From Aquabacterium parvum (GTDB taxonomy: Bacteria > Pseudomonadota > Gammaproteobacteria > Burkholderiales > Burkholderiaceae_C): 64,000 nt of DNA. The translations under genes were made by a program, and so were the position numbers. Numbering within the stretch: position 1 is the first letter of the stretch; each line of letters starts with the position of its first letter. The notes under the pieces were generated by a model. The model made no database searches, was not told the DNA's origin, and was given only the letters and a program-made list of their open reading frames with translations. Where the stretch lies: assembly GCF_001447195.1 (NCBI RefSeq), contig NZ_LFRI01000165.1, positions 43,435-107,434 of the forward strand, written 5' to 3'. This document shows, one piece after another, positions 57,503 through 64,000 of the stretch.

Positions 57503-57796
57503 ATGCGGCGCTGGCTGGTCACATTCTCCCTGCTCCTGGCTTCCTGGCAGGTGTTGGGGGCTGTGCGCCTGAGCGAGCCCTGTTGCGATGACCCGTGCGA
57601 CGCCGTCATGGCCTGTGTGCCGGTTGCTTGCACGGCGTGTGCAGGATGTGCCGGCAGTGCGCTGAGTGCAACCGACCTGCGAATGCTCCCGGTGATGCCT
57701 GAAGAAGACCGCCCCCAGCGCCTTGGGTGGCGACAGGCACCGGAGCCGGTCGGCGACATCTGGAAGCCACCTCGGAAGATGGATCGCTTCACCTGA
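57503..57796 (+). CDS. Small exported Cys-rich protein of unknown function
   Basis: A protein of 97 aa from the ATG at 57503, 7 bp after lipA with a GAGG site. A signal peptide (about residues 1-20, SLLLASWQVLGA) is followed by seven cysteines within about 26 residues (EPCCDDPCD, MAC, VAC, TACAGC), suggesting metal binding or disulphides. The C-terminal half is Pro/Arg-rich without cysteines. I recognise no family. Together with the following tiny peptide it may form a metal-related or secreted-peptide unit. Confidence 0.6.
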   Translation: MRRWLVTFSLLLASWQVLGAVRLSEPCCDDPCDAVMACVPVACTACAGCAGSALSATDLRMLPVMPEEDRPQRLGWRQAPEPVGDIWKPPRKMDRFT

Positions 57797-57830
57797 TTCG
57801 ATTTCCCCATCTTTCAAAGGAACTTTCAAC

Positions 57831-57941
57831 ATGAAGAACTTGCTGATCAAGGCCGGCGCCGGCCTGGGCCTCATGGGGCTGACCGCCGTGGTCTGGGCCA
57901 CCGAGGCCTGTTGTGGTGACCTGGCCTGTTGCCTGAACTGA
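57831..57941 (+). CDS. 36-residue exported peptide with CCGDLACC core
   Basis: A short gene with a good AAAGGA ribosome-binding site 9 nt before the ATG at 57831. The peptide is a signal sequence (MKNLLIKAGAGLGLMGLTAV) ending near AVVWA, then a mature part of about 12 residues with two Cys pairs around Gly-Asp-Leu-Ala. It is followed directly by a terminator, which supports it as a real transcription unit end. The symmetric CC-x4-CC core suggests metal binding, a bis-disulphide peptide or a RiPP-like precursor; no modification enzyme is adjacent. Confidence 0.6.
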   Translation: MKNLLIKAGAGLGLMGLTAVVWATEACCGDLACCLN

Positions 57942-57964
57942 AGCGGCCTGACCGCTGAGTAAAG

Positions 57965-57994
57965 AGGGCCGCTGGGCACGCCTGGCGGCCCTTT
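57965..57994 (+). terminator. Intrinsic terminator
   Basis: AGGGCCGC (57965-57972) pairs with GCGGCCCT (57984-57991) around an 11-nt loop and is followed by TTTT. It separates the lipA/Cys-peptide unit from the sigma-factor gene. Confidence 0.8.
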
Positions 57995-58138
57995 TGCGTG
58001 GGCAGCGTCCAGGCTTTCGTCGTGCGTCCTCCGAGCTTGCGTTGTTCACCGGATTGGACACGGTGGCGCCCGTGTGCGGCTTCATCGCTGCGGCTGATTC
58101 CGTGTGGGAACGAGGGTTTTTGCCCCATTTCCACCAGT

Positions 58139-58157
58139 GGGAATGATAATTATTCTC
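58139..58157. promoter_or_regulatory. Fur box upstream of the ECF sigma gene
   Basis: The 19-bp stretch, with AATGATAATTATTCTC as its last 16 bases, matches 15 of 19 positions of the GATAATGATAATCATTATC Fur consensus. It covers a GATAAT that could be the -10 box and lies 48 bp before the sigma start, so Fe2+-Fur should repress the sigma gene when iron is plentiful. Confidence 0.8.
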
Positions 58158-58204
58158 GACTTCGGTCAAGAACTACAAATCATCCGGCGCTGGGGAGCGC
58201 AATC

Positions 58205-58726
58205 GTGCCCATCAACACACCCCGTGTCGCGCTCAGCGACGTTTTCATCGAACATCGACCACAACTTCGCAACATCGCACGGCGCATCGTCGGCACGCCA
58301 GAGTTGGCTGACGACATCACTCAGGAGGCATTCCTGAGGCTGGCCGATGGGGCAGGAATTCGGGACATCGAGAAACCGTTCTGCTATTGCTGCCAGGTGG
58401 TGCGCAACCTGGCCCTGGACCATTGCCGCCGTCAGTCGGTGGAGGCCACCTACCGCGTCTACACAGACGATGGTGAGTTGCCGCAGGTCTCGGGAGGAAC
58501 CATGGCCGAGCAGGGTCTGGACGAAAGGCGTGTTCTGCGCGCCATCGACAAGGTGCTGTCCGACTTGCCGGCGCGCACCCGCAAAGTCTTTGAGATGTAC
58601 AGGTTGAGCGGGTTGACGCAGAGAGAAATCGGCAAGGAGCTGGGCTGCTCAGCCACGCTGGTCAACTTCATGCTCAAGGATGCGGCCAATGCCATCGCGG
58701 GCTGTCGAGATCTTCTGGAGTTTTGA
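58205..58726 (+). CDS. ECF RNA polymerase sigma factor, iron-starvation (PvdS/OrbS/FecI-like) type
   Basis: A protein of 173 aa from a GTG at 58205 with GGGGAG 7 nt upstream. Region 2 (IEHRPQLRNIARRIVGTPELADDITQEAFLRLAD) and region 4 (LSDLPARTRKVFEMYRLSGLTQREIGKELGCSATLVNFMLKDA) are intact. It probably directs transcription of the downstream siderophore genes under iron limitation. A Fur box precedes it, and a promoter of the expected type lies ahead of mbtH. No complete FecR anti-sigma gene follows. Confidence 0.9.
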   Translation: MPINTPRVALSDVFIEHRPQLRNIARRIVGTPELADDITQEAFLRLADGAGIRDIEKPFCYCCQVVRNLALDHCRRQSVEATYRVYTDDGELPQVSGGTMAEQGLDERRVLRAIDKVLSDLPARTRKVFEMYRLSGLTQREIGKELGCSATLVNFMLKDAANAIAGCRDLLEF

Positions 58727-58847
58727 CCGCTGAGGGGTGTGCGCCGCCGCGTCAACGCAGAGCTGAGTTGCGTGCACTTTGATACGATCCTGATGCTCGG
58801 ATGCGAAGTCGAAGGGTCGACCGCGCACCGTGGTGCTGGATGCCGCG

Positions 58848-59093
58848 ATGAAAGAAGACTCCTTGCCTGCACCCGTTGACGATCCCCTTTGGGGGATGGC
58901 TTGGTCTTGGTTGATGCGCCAGCATGAGCGCGCCACCTTTGATGCGGTGGCTCATGAGGACCTGATGCAGTGGCTCGCGTCCTCCCCTGAGCACAGGCGG
59001 GTGTACGAGCGGGCCAGTCGCCTCTGGCTGCTAAGCGGCCTCGTGCCGCCTGCAAACGACATCGGTCAGCCGCCGAGTGACGGGCCCGATTGA
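58848..59093 (+). CDS. Free-standing DUF4880 (FecR N-terminal-like) protein
   Basis: A protein of 81 aa from the ATG at 58848 (a GTG at 58830 would add six residues). It matches the cytoplasmic N-terminal domain of FecR anti-sigma factors: AWSWLMRQHERATFDAVAHEDLMQWLASSPEHRRVYERASRLWL layout. There is no membrane helix and no periplasmic FecR or STN part. In FecR this domain contacts the ECF sigma factor, so a soluble sigma regulator is the natural guess. It lies between the sigma gene and the siderophore operon. It could also be a decayed FecR. Confidence 0.75.
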   Translation: MKEDSLPAPVDDPLWGMAWSWLMRQHERATFDAVAHEDLMQWLASSPEHRRVYERASRLWLLSGLVPPANDIGQPPSDGPD

Positions 59094-59101
59094 GCGGGTG
59101 G

Positions 59102-59126
59102 TAAACAAAGATCCTGGTGCTTCGTC
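59102..59126 (+). promoter_or_regulatory. Iron-starvation sigma promoter (TAAA-N17-CGTC)
   Basis: TAAA (59102-59105), a 17-bp spacer containing GATCCTGG, and CGTC (59123-59126) match the remembered consensus of OrbS/PvdS-dependent siderophore promoters. The site is about 70 bp before mbtH and follows the sigma and DUF4880 genes, giving a coherent regulatory circuit. Confidence 0.65.
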
Positions 59127-59198
59127 ATGAATGGCTGAAGCTTCCGCCAGCTGCGGCTGGTGTGGAAGCGATGTCTGCCACATCGAGCGAGGATCAAC

Positions 59199-59441
59199 AT
59201 GTCGACCAGCTGCTTTGACCGAGAGGACGAGACCTTTGTCGTGCTCGTCAACCACGAGGAGCAGTACTCCATCTGGCCCCATTGGAAGGCCGTGCCAGGC
59301 GGCTGGCGCCGCGTGGAGGGCATCTCGGGGAGCAAGCAGACGGTGTGCGCCTGGATCGACCAGGCCTGGACCGACATGCGGCCACGGTCGTTGCGCCAAT
59401 GGATGGATGCCCAGTCTCGTGATGCGAGCGCACAGGCCTGA
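59199..59441 (+). CDS. MbtH-like NRPS accessory protein
   Basis: A protein of 80 aa from the ATG at 59199 with an AGGA site. The [20 protein letters not shown] motif and the later [15 protein letters not shown] are the MbtH signature. MbtH proteins bind and activate adenylation domains of NRPSs. It is the first gene after the iron-sigma promoter. Confidence 0.95.
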   Translation: MSTSCFDREDETFVVLVNHEEQYSIWPHWKAVPGGWRRVEGISGSKQTVCAWIDQAWTDMRPRSLRQWMDAQSRDASAQA

Positions 59442-59452
59442 ACGCGGCGGCC

Positions 59453-60214
59453 ATGAATGGGGCTCAAATCGATCTGCTGGCGCTGCCATGCGCGGGCGGC
59501 AGCGCCAACATGTACCACCGCTGGCGGCATCTGCTGCCTTCGTGGGTCCGGGTGGTGCCGGTGGAGTTGCCCGGCCGGGGCGCGCGCATGAGCGAGCCAT
59601 TCGCCACGGACATCGATCAACTGGTTGAGCGCTTGTGCATTGAGCATGCGCAATCCCTGCGTGGTCGTCATGCGCTGTTCGGGCACAGCATGGGCGCCTT
59701 GCTTGCGCATCGCATGGCGCTCTGGCAAAGGGACGCAGGCGGATCGCTGCCTCGCGCCTTGTTCGTCTCAGCCAGCCCTTCGCCTTGGTGTCGCCATGTG
59801 CGCAAAAGCGTCCAGCTGACAAGCGATGCCGATTTGACGGACGAACTGCGTCGCCAGGGTGGCACGGCCGAAGAAGTGCTGAACAACGCGGAGTTGCGAC
59901 AGATGGTGGTCGAAACATTTCGGGCCGATCAGGCCCTGTGCGCAAGCCATCGCCACCTGGTGCGACCGCCCCTGCCCATCCCCATCCATGTCCTCGGGGG
60001 GCGAGATGACGCCCTGGCCGCTTCCGAGCAGGCGGACTGGCGGCGCGAGACCAGCGACGCCGCCTCGGTGTACTGGTTCGATGGCGGACATTTCTTCATT
60101 CGTCAGCATGAGGTCGCCGTTGCCGCGCTGATCGTCAAGGAACTGCTGCGGCAGCTCCCCGATGCCGCGCGTGCCGAGGGCGCCTCCACCTTGGTTGAGG
60201 AAAAACATGCATGA
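59453..60214 (+). CDS. Type II thioesterase of the NRPS cluster
   Basis: A protein of 253 aa. LLALPCAGGSANMYHRW opens the TEII family, with the nucleophile elbow GHSMGA and the late His in FDGGHFFI. It hydrolyses mis-primed carrier domains. It is 12 bp after mbtH and overlaps the hydroxylase gene by 8 bp. Confidence 0.92.
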   Translation: MNGAQIDLLALPCAGGSANMYHRWRHLLPSWVRVVPVELPGRGARMSEPFATDIDQLVERLCIEHAQSLRGRHALFGHSMGALLAHRMALWQRDAGGSLPRALFVSASPSPWCRHVRKSVQLTSDADLTDELRRQGGTAEEVLNNAELRQMVVETFRADQALCASHRHLVRPPLPIPIHVLGGRDDALAASEQADWRRETSDAASVYWFDGGHFFIRQHEVAVAALIVKELLRQLPDAARAEGASTLVEEKHA

Positions 60215-61187
60215 ACTGCTGACTGGCCTTGAACGCCGCGCGCCGATCGGATCGGTGCTGCCCACCCTTTTTACGCCACAGGTGGTGGGTGAGCGTTTGA
60301 TGGACGCTTGGCCCAGGCTTTCCCCGTTGATCGAAACTGCGCTGGCCCATGTCGGTGGCGTGTTGCTGCGCGGCTTTGATGTCGCTTCTGTCGAGGCGTT
60401 TCGGGCATTCGCGGCCGCTTTCGGGCATCCACTGCTGAGCTACGAATTCGGCTCCACACCGCGCACGGATGTAGGCGGTGGTGTCTACACGTCCACCGAG
60501 TACCCAGCGCACCAGTCCATCCCGCTGCACAACGAGCAGGCCTACACGCGTGAGTGGCCGATGAGGATCTGGTTCCATTGCGTGACGGCGTCGCCAGAGG
60601 GTGGCGAGACGCCCATCGCAGACAGCCGTGCCATCTATCGGAGGATGCCCGATCACATCTTGCGCCGCTTCGAGCCGGGGGTGCGCTACGTGCGCAACTA
60701 CGGTGAATTCGATGTGCCGTGGGAGAGGGTGTTCAACACCGAGCGCCGTGCCGAGGTCGAGGCCTACTGCCGGCGCAACGGCATCCAATTCGAATGGGAC
60801 AGCGATGGTGGCTTGCGCACCGAGCAGCTTTGCCAGGCGGTGGAGAAGCACCCCGTGACGGGCGAGATGGTCTGGTTCAACCAGGCGCACCTCTTTCACT
60901 CGTCCAACCTTCCTGCAGAAGTGCGTGACTCGCTTGTGGAGTTGTTGGGAGAGGACCACCTTCCCCGTGACACGCGCTTTGCCGATGGCTCTCCCATGCC
61001 CGATGCGCTGCTCGACGAGGTGCGCGCCGTGCTGGATGCCGAGACCGTGAGCTTCCGATGGGAGGCCGGTGACGTGCTGATGCTGGACAACATGCTCGTT
61101 GCCCACGCGCGCTCGCCATTCAAGGGGCCTCGCAAGGTGGTGGTCGCGATGGCGCAACCACACGGCAACCTGGTCCGTGTTGACTGA
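60207..61187 (+). CDS. TauD/SyrP-like Fe(II)/2-oxoglutarate dioxygenase, candidate aspartyl beta-hydroxylase
   Basis: A protein of 326 aa from the ATG at 60207. The HxE iron site (PLHNEQAY) and the distal His with the 2-OG-binding Arg region (LVAHARSPFKGPRK) are present. Its full length and the GGVLLRGFDVASVEAFRAFA opening resemble SyrP-type enzymes that hydroxylate carrier-bound Asp (or similar) in NRPS siderophores. beta-OH-Asp would serve as a bidentate iron ligand. The substrate is inferred from the cluster type. Confidence 0.85.
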   Translation: MHELLTGLERRAPIGSVLPTLFTPQVVGERLMDAWPRLSPLIETALAHVGGVLLRGFDVASVEAFRAFAAAFGHPLLSYEFGSTPRTDVGGGVYTSTEYPAHQSIPLHNEQAYTREWPMRIWFHCVTASPEGGETPIADSRAIYRRMPDHILRRFEPGVRYVRNYGEFDVPWERVFNTERRAEVEAYCRRNGIQFEWDSDGGLRTEQLCQAVEKHPVTGEMVWFNQAHLFHSSNLPAEVRDSLVELLGEDHLPRDTRFADGSPMPDALLDEVRAVLDAETVSFRWEAGDVLMLDNMLVAHARSPFKGPRKVVVAMAQPHGNLVRVD

Positions 61188-61254
61188 CCTTTGATCCATC
61201 AATCCTTTCAGATGCCAGCGTGCTCGCATGACGGGCCGACGCAGGAGAACCCGC

Positions 61255-64000
61255 ATGACCCGCATCGCACCCTCAGAGCGCTCAAGCCACCCGCGCAACT
61301 TCGTTGAGCACATGCTCGGCCTGGCGCAGGAACGGCCACAGGAGACGGCTTTGATCATCGTGCGAGAGCACGACGGACGGCCCATTGACATCCCCATCAC
61401 CTACCAGGCGCTGGACCAGCGGGTGCGCGCGTTGGCGGCCACGCTGCAGGCTCGCTTTCACCAGGGTGATCGCGTCCTGCTGCTGCTGGACAACGATGAT
61501 CACTATGTCGTGGGATTCCTGGCGTGCCTGTTTGCCGGGTTGATCGCCGTTCCGGTGTTCCCGCCTGAATCGGCACGGCCGCAACACCTGGACCGACTGA
61601 GCGGCATCGCGCAGGATGCTCACGCCTCTTGCGTGCTGGCCACGGGCGCCATGCTGGAGAGGCTGGGGGCAGCGATGGTCAGCTTTGCTGGTTGTCAGGC
61701 GATCGCCGTCGATGGCATCGATGTGGGGCAGGCGGATGCATGGCGGCCGCACGTGCCGTCGGATGACGACATCGCCTTCTTGCAGTACACATCGGGCTCG
61801 ACCTCTGCACCCAAGGGCGTCATGGTCGGCCACGGGCACCTGCTGGCCAATGAGCGCGCCATTGAAGAAGGCTTGGGCATGGTGCAAGGGGACGTCCTCG
61901 TGTCCTGGCTGCCGCTCTACCACGACATGGGTTTGATCGGGGCCTTGCTGCAAGCATTGCACCGTGGCATTCCCATTGCCCTGATGACCCCGTCGTTCTT
62001 CCTTGAGAAGCCTGTGCGCTGGCTGGAGGCGATCTCGAGGCTGCGGGGCACGGTCAGTGGCGGGCCCGACTTCGCATATCGGCTTTGTGTCGATCGGGTC
62101 GGCGAAGCTCAGCGCGCGGGGCTCGACCTGTCTGGCTGGAGGCTGGCGTTCTCGGGTGCGGAGCCCGTGAGGCAAGAGACCTTGCGGGACTTCGCCTCGC
62201 ATTTCGAGTCCGCCGGGTTCGACGTGCGGGCGATCTACCCTTGTTATGGCCTTGCGGAGGCCACGTTGTTTGTCACGGGTGGCCGGCGTGGGCAGGGCAT
62301 GACGGCACACGCCTGGCATGCGCTGGCCCTGACACAGGGCAGGGCGCAAAAAGCCGAAGTCGGAACCATGCTGGTGGCCTGCGGCGAGGCGGCCTCAGGC
62401 CACGCCATCGACATCGTCGATCCGCAAACGTTGGCTGCCTTGCCTGATGGCCAGGTTGGCGAGGTGTGGGCCAGCGGCCCGAGCGTCACAGGCGGCTACT
62501 GGCGACGCCCGGTGGAGACGGCGCAGAGCTTCGTGATGCGGGGCGATGGCCGCTGGTTGCGAACAGGCGACATGGGGTTCGTTTCCGAGGGGCAGCTCTT
62601 CATCACAGGGCGCATCAAGGATCTCATCATCCTGCGTGGCCAGAACGTCTACCCGCAAGACATCGAACGTGCCATCGAGTTGGACGTGGAGGCCATCCGC
62701 AAGGGACGCATCGCAGCCTTCTCTGTCCACATGGCGGACGGGCATGAGGGCGTCGGCGTGGCGGTGGAGGTTTCGTTGGGCATGCGCAAGCTGGTGCCCG
62801 CGCAGGCGCTGGTCGAGGCCTTGAATGTCGTGGTGGCGGGGGTGTGCCGGCAGCCTGCCTCGGTGATCCTGTTGCTCAATCCCGGCGCGTTGCCCAAAAC
62901 CTCCAGCGGCAAACTGCAGCGTGGCGCTTGCCGTGATGGCTGGATCGGTCGAACCCTGGGCGCCTACGCCATCTGGGAACAAGGCCGGTTCGTGCTGAAC
63001 GGTCAGAGCGAGGAAAAGCTGGCGATGCCAGCGGCAGTGATCGCAGATCCCGGCGACCAGGTGGCGCACCTGCTGGCGAACTGGTGGTCTTCGCAGCTCA
63101 AGCTGAGCAGCCCGCCCGCCCCCGACTCGCACTTCTTTGCCGCCGGTGGCGATTCTCTGCGCGCCGCTCAACTGGCTGCGCGCATCGCCGACCAGTGGGG
63201 CCTGGTGTTCCCGTCCCGGTTGGTGTTCGAGCACGCCCGCTTCGGTGAACTGCTGTCGGTGGTGCGCCAGGCGATGGCCGCCGACGTCAACCAGGGACGT
63301 GCTCGGCATGTCGCGATCCCGTCCATCACGGCATCCCAACGTGGCGGCCCGCTCCCCTTGTCTCATGCGCAGGAGCGCCAGTGGTTCCTGTGGCAGCTGG
63401 ATCCGCTCAGCAGTGCGTACAACATCGGTTTCGCATTGCACATGGAGGGTGAACTTCATGCGCAGGCCTTGAGGCAGGCAATCGACGACACCATCGGATC
63501 GCACGAGGCTTTGCGAACGGTGTTCCGGGCCAGCGAAAGCGGCACGCCTGAGCAGTGGATTGGCTTGCCGGGTGCGGTCGATTTGCCCCTCATCGACCTG
63601 AGTGCGGCGGGCGGGGATGAGACTGCACTGGAAGTGGCCCTGCGGGATGTGGTCGATCGTCCATTTGACCTCTCCAAAGGGCCGCTGCTTCGCGTGGCCT
63701 TGGTGCGGCAAGGCCCAGTGCGGCATGTGTTGTCGGTGGTCATGCACCACATCGTCTCTGATGGCGCATCGATGCAGATTTTCATCGACGAGCTGGCGCG
63801 CCGCTACGTTGCCTTGTTGAGCGGGCAGCCTTGGGTCGATCGGCCCAGCGCCCTTCAACATGCCGACCATTCGGTGTGGCAAAGGCATTGGCTGGAGTCA
63901 GGGGAGGCTGTTCGGCAGCTGGCGTGGTGGAGAGGGGCGCTGGGCGATCATCACCCGGTGCTGCAACTGCCTGCGGACCATGCGCGCAGCGCTGCTGTGG
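61255..64000 (+). CDS. NRPS with N-terminal fatty-acyl-AMP ligase, carrier and condensation domains (incomplete at window edge)
   Basis: At least 915 codons from the ATG at 61255 (GGAG upstream; a second in-frame ATG at 61228 lies before it). The FAAL domain (about 1-570) has YTSGSTSAPKGVMVGHGHLLAN, the SWLPLYHDMGLIG motif, YGLAEATLFVTGG, and LIILRGQNVYPQDIE. A carrier follows with FFAAGGDSLRAAQL (phosphopantetheine Ser near 632). A condensation domain starts PLSHAQERQWFLW and has HHIVSDG near 828. A fatty acid is activated as acyl-AMP, loaded on the carrier and joined to the first amino acid, the start of lipopeptide siderophores such as cupriachelin, taiwachelin or variochelin. The gene continues beyond 64000. 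Confidence 0.93.
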   Translation, partial: MTRIAPSERSSHPRNFVEHMLGLAQERPQETALIIVREHDGRPIDIPITYQALDQRVRALAATLQARFHQGDRVLLLLDNDDHYVVGFLACLFAGLIAVPVFPPESARPQHLDRLSGIAQDAHASCVLATGAMLERLGAAMVSFAGCQAIAVDGIDVGQADAWRPHVPSDDDIAFLQYTSGSTSAPKGVMVGHGHLLANERAIEEGLGMVQGDVLVSWLPLYHDMGLIGALLQALHRGIPIALMTPSFFLEKPVRWLEAISRLRGTVSGGPDFAYRLCVDRVGEAQRAGLDLSGWRLAFSGAEPVRQETLRDFASHFESAGFDVRAIYPCYGLAEATLFVTGGRRGQGMTAHAWHALALTQGRAQKAEVGTMLVACGEAASGHAIDIVDPQTLAALPDGQVGEVWASGPSVTGGYWRRPVETAQSFVMRGDGRWLRTGDMGFVSEGQLFITGRIKDLIILRGQNVYPQDIERAIELDVEAIRKGRIAAFSVHMADGHEGVGVAVEVSLGMRKLVPAQALVEALNVVVAGVCRQPASVILLLNPGALPKTSSGKLQRGACRDGWIGRTLGAYAIWEQGRFVLNGQSEEKLAMPAAVIADPGDQVAHLLANWWSSQLKLSSPPAPDSHFFAAGGDSLRAAQLAARIADQWGLVFPSRLVFEHARFGELLSVVRQAMAADVNQGRARHVAIPSITASQRGGPLPLSHAQERQWFLWQLDPLSSAYNIGFALHMEGELHAQALRQAIDDTIGSHEALRTVFRASESGTPEQWIGLPGAVDLPLIDLSAAGGDETALEVALRDVVDRPFDLSKGPLLRVALVRQGPVRHVLSVVMHHIVSDGASMQIFIDELARRYVALLSGQPWVDRPSALQHADHSVWQRHWLESGEAVRQLAWWRGALGDHHPVLQLPADHARSAAV

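Overview
The window is about 64 kb of high-GC DNA (well above 60% by eye) with dense, short-spaced operons. Gene content and order (tsaB-rimI-UDG, a Cys-poor HemB, dacC-ybeD, yajC-secD-secF, def-fmt-htpX divergent from a LysM gene and dprA, lipB-lipA, an MSHA-type pilus operon) indicate a betaproteobacterium of the order Burkholderiales, probably near the Aquabacterium / Leptothrix / Rubrivivax / Comamonadaceae groups. That placement is inference from remembered gene neighbourhoods, not from a search. No rRNA, tRNA or CRISPR array was seen.

Layout. 1-9.6 kb holds housekeeping genes: the 5' end of a PBP4-like dacB, tsaB-rimI-UDG, a CorA-type transporter, hemB, a candidate structured small RNA, hemJ/CopD-like, VanZ-like, a 2Fe-2S ferredoxin-like protein, a hydrolase, dacC and ybeD. 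9.7-22.5 kb, all on the minus strand, is a type VI secretion accessory island. It reads vgrG, a full-length Tle5-type phospholipase D effector, an immunity lipoprotein, and then two more effector-fragment/immunity units downstream. The repeat period is exactly 2,580 bp. The last unit is broken by an IS5-family remnant. 22.8-28.6 kb is yajC-secD-secF and a DUF1631 gene. 28.7-50.5 kb is a large MSHA-type IV pilus locus: mshI-J-K-L-E-G, two major-type pilins, a DUF6701 surface protein, the minor pilins mshC-D-O-P, an opposing GGDEF/EAL gene, and a LamG+DUF6701 MshQ-like adhesin with a one-base frameshift in a G7 tract. 50.5-57.5 kb holds htpX, fmt, def, LysM, dprA, lipB and lipA. 57.5-58 kb carries two tiny Cys-rich exported peptides. 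From 58.1 kb to the edge is an iron-regulated lipopeptide siderophore-like cluster: Fur box, ECF sigma factor, a free-standing DUF4880 protein, a TAAA-N17-CGTC promoter, mbtH, a type II thioesterase, a TauD/SyrP-like hydroxylase, and an NRPS opening with a fatty-acyl-AMP ligase that runs off the window.

How the parts work together. In the T6SS island VgrG is the likely carrier of the PLD effector, and the lipoproteins should protect the producer's periplasm. The tandem copies are nearly identical over their shared parts but diverge in the immunity N-terminal third and near the effector C-terminus, as expected of a toxin/immunity reservoir under diversifying selection plus gene conversion. In the pilus locus the ATPase has an MshEN-type c-di-GMP-binding domain and a c-di-GMP turnover enzyme sits inside the cluster, suggesting local second-messenger control. 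In the siderophore cluster, Fur would repress the sigma gene and the sigma factor would in turn drive mbtH and the NRPS.

The most noteworthy items are the iterated effector/immunity array, the G7 frameshift in the MshQ adhesin, the free-standing DUF4880 protein in the siderophore locus, the CU-loop small RNA, and the two Cys-rich peptides.
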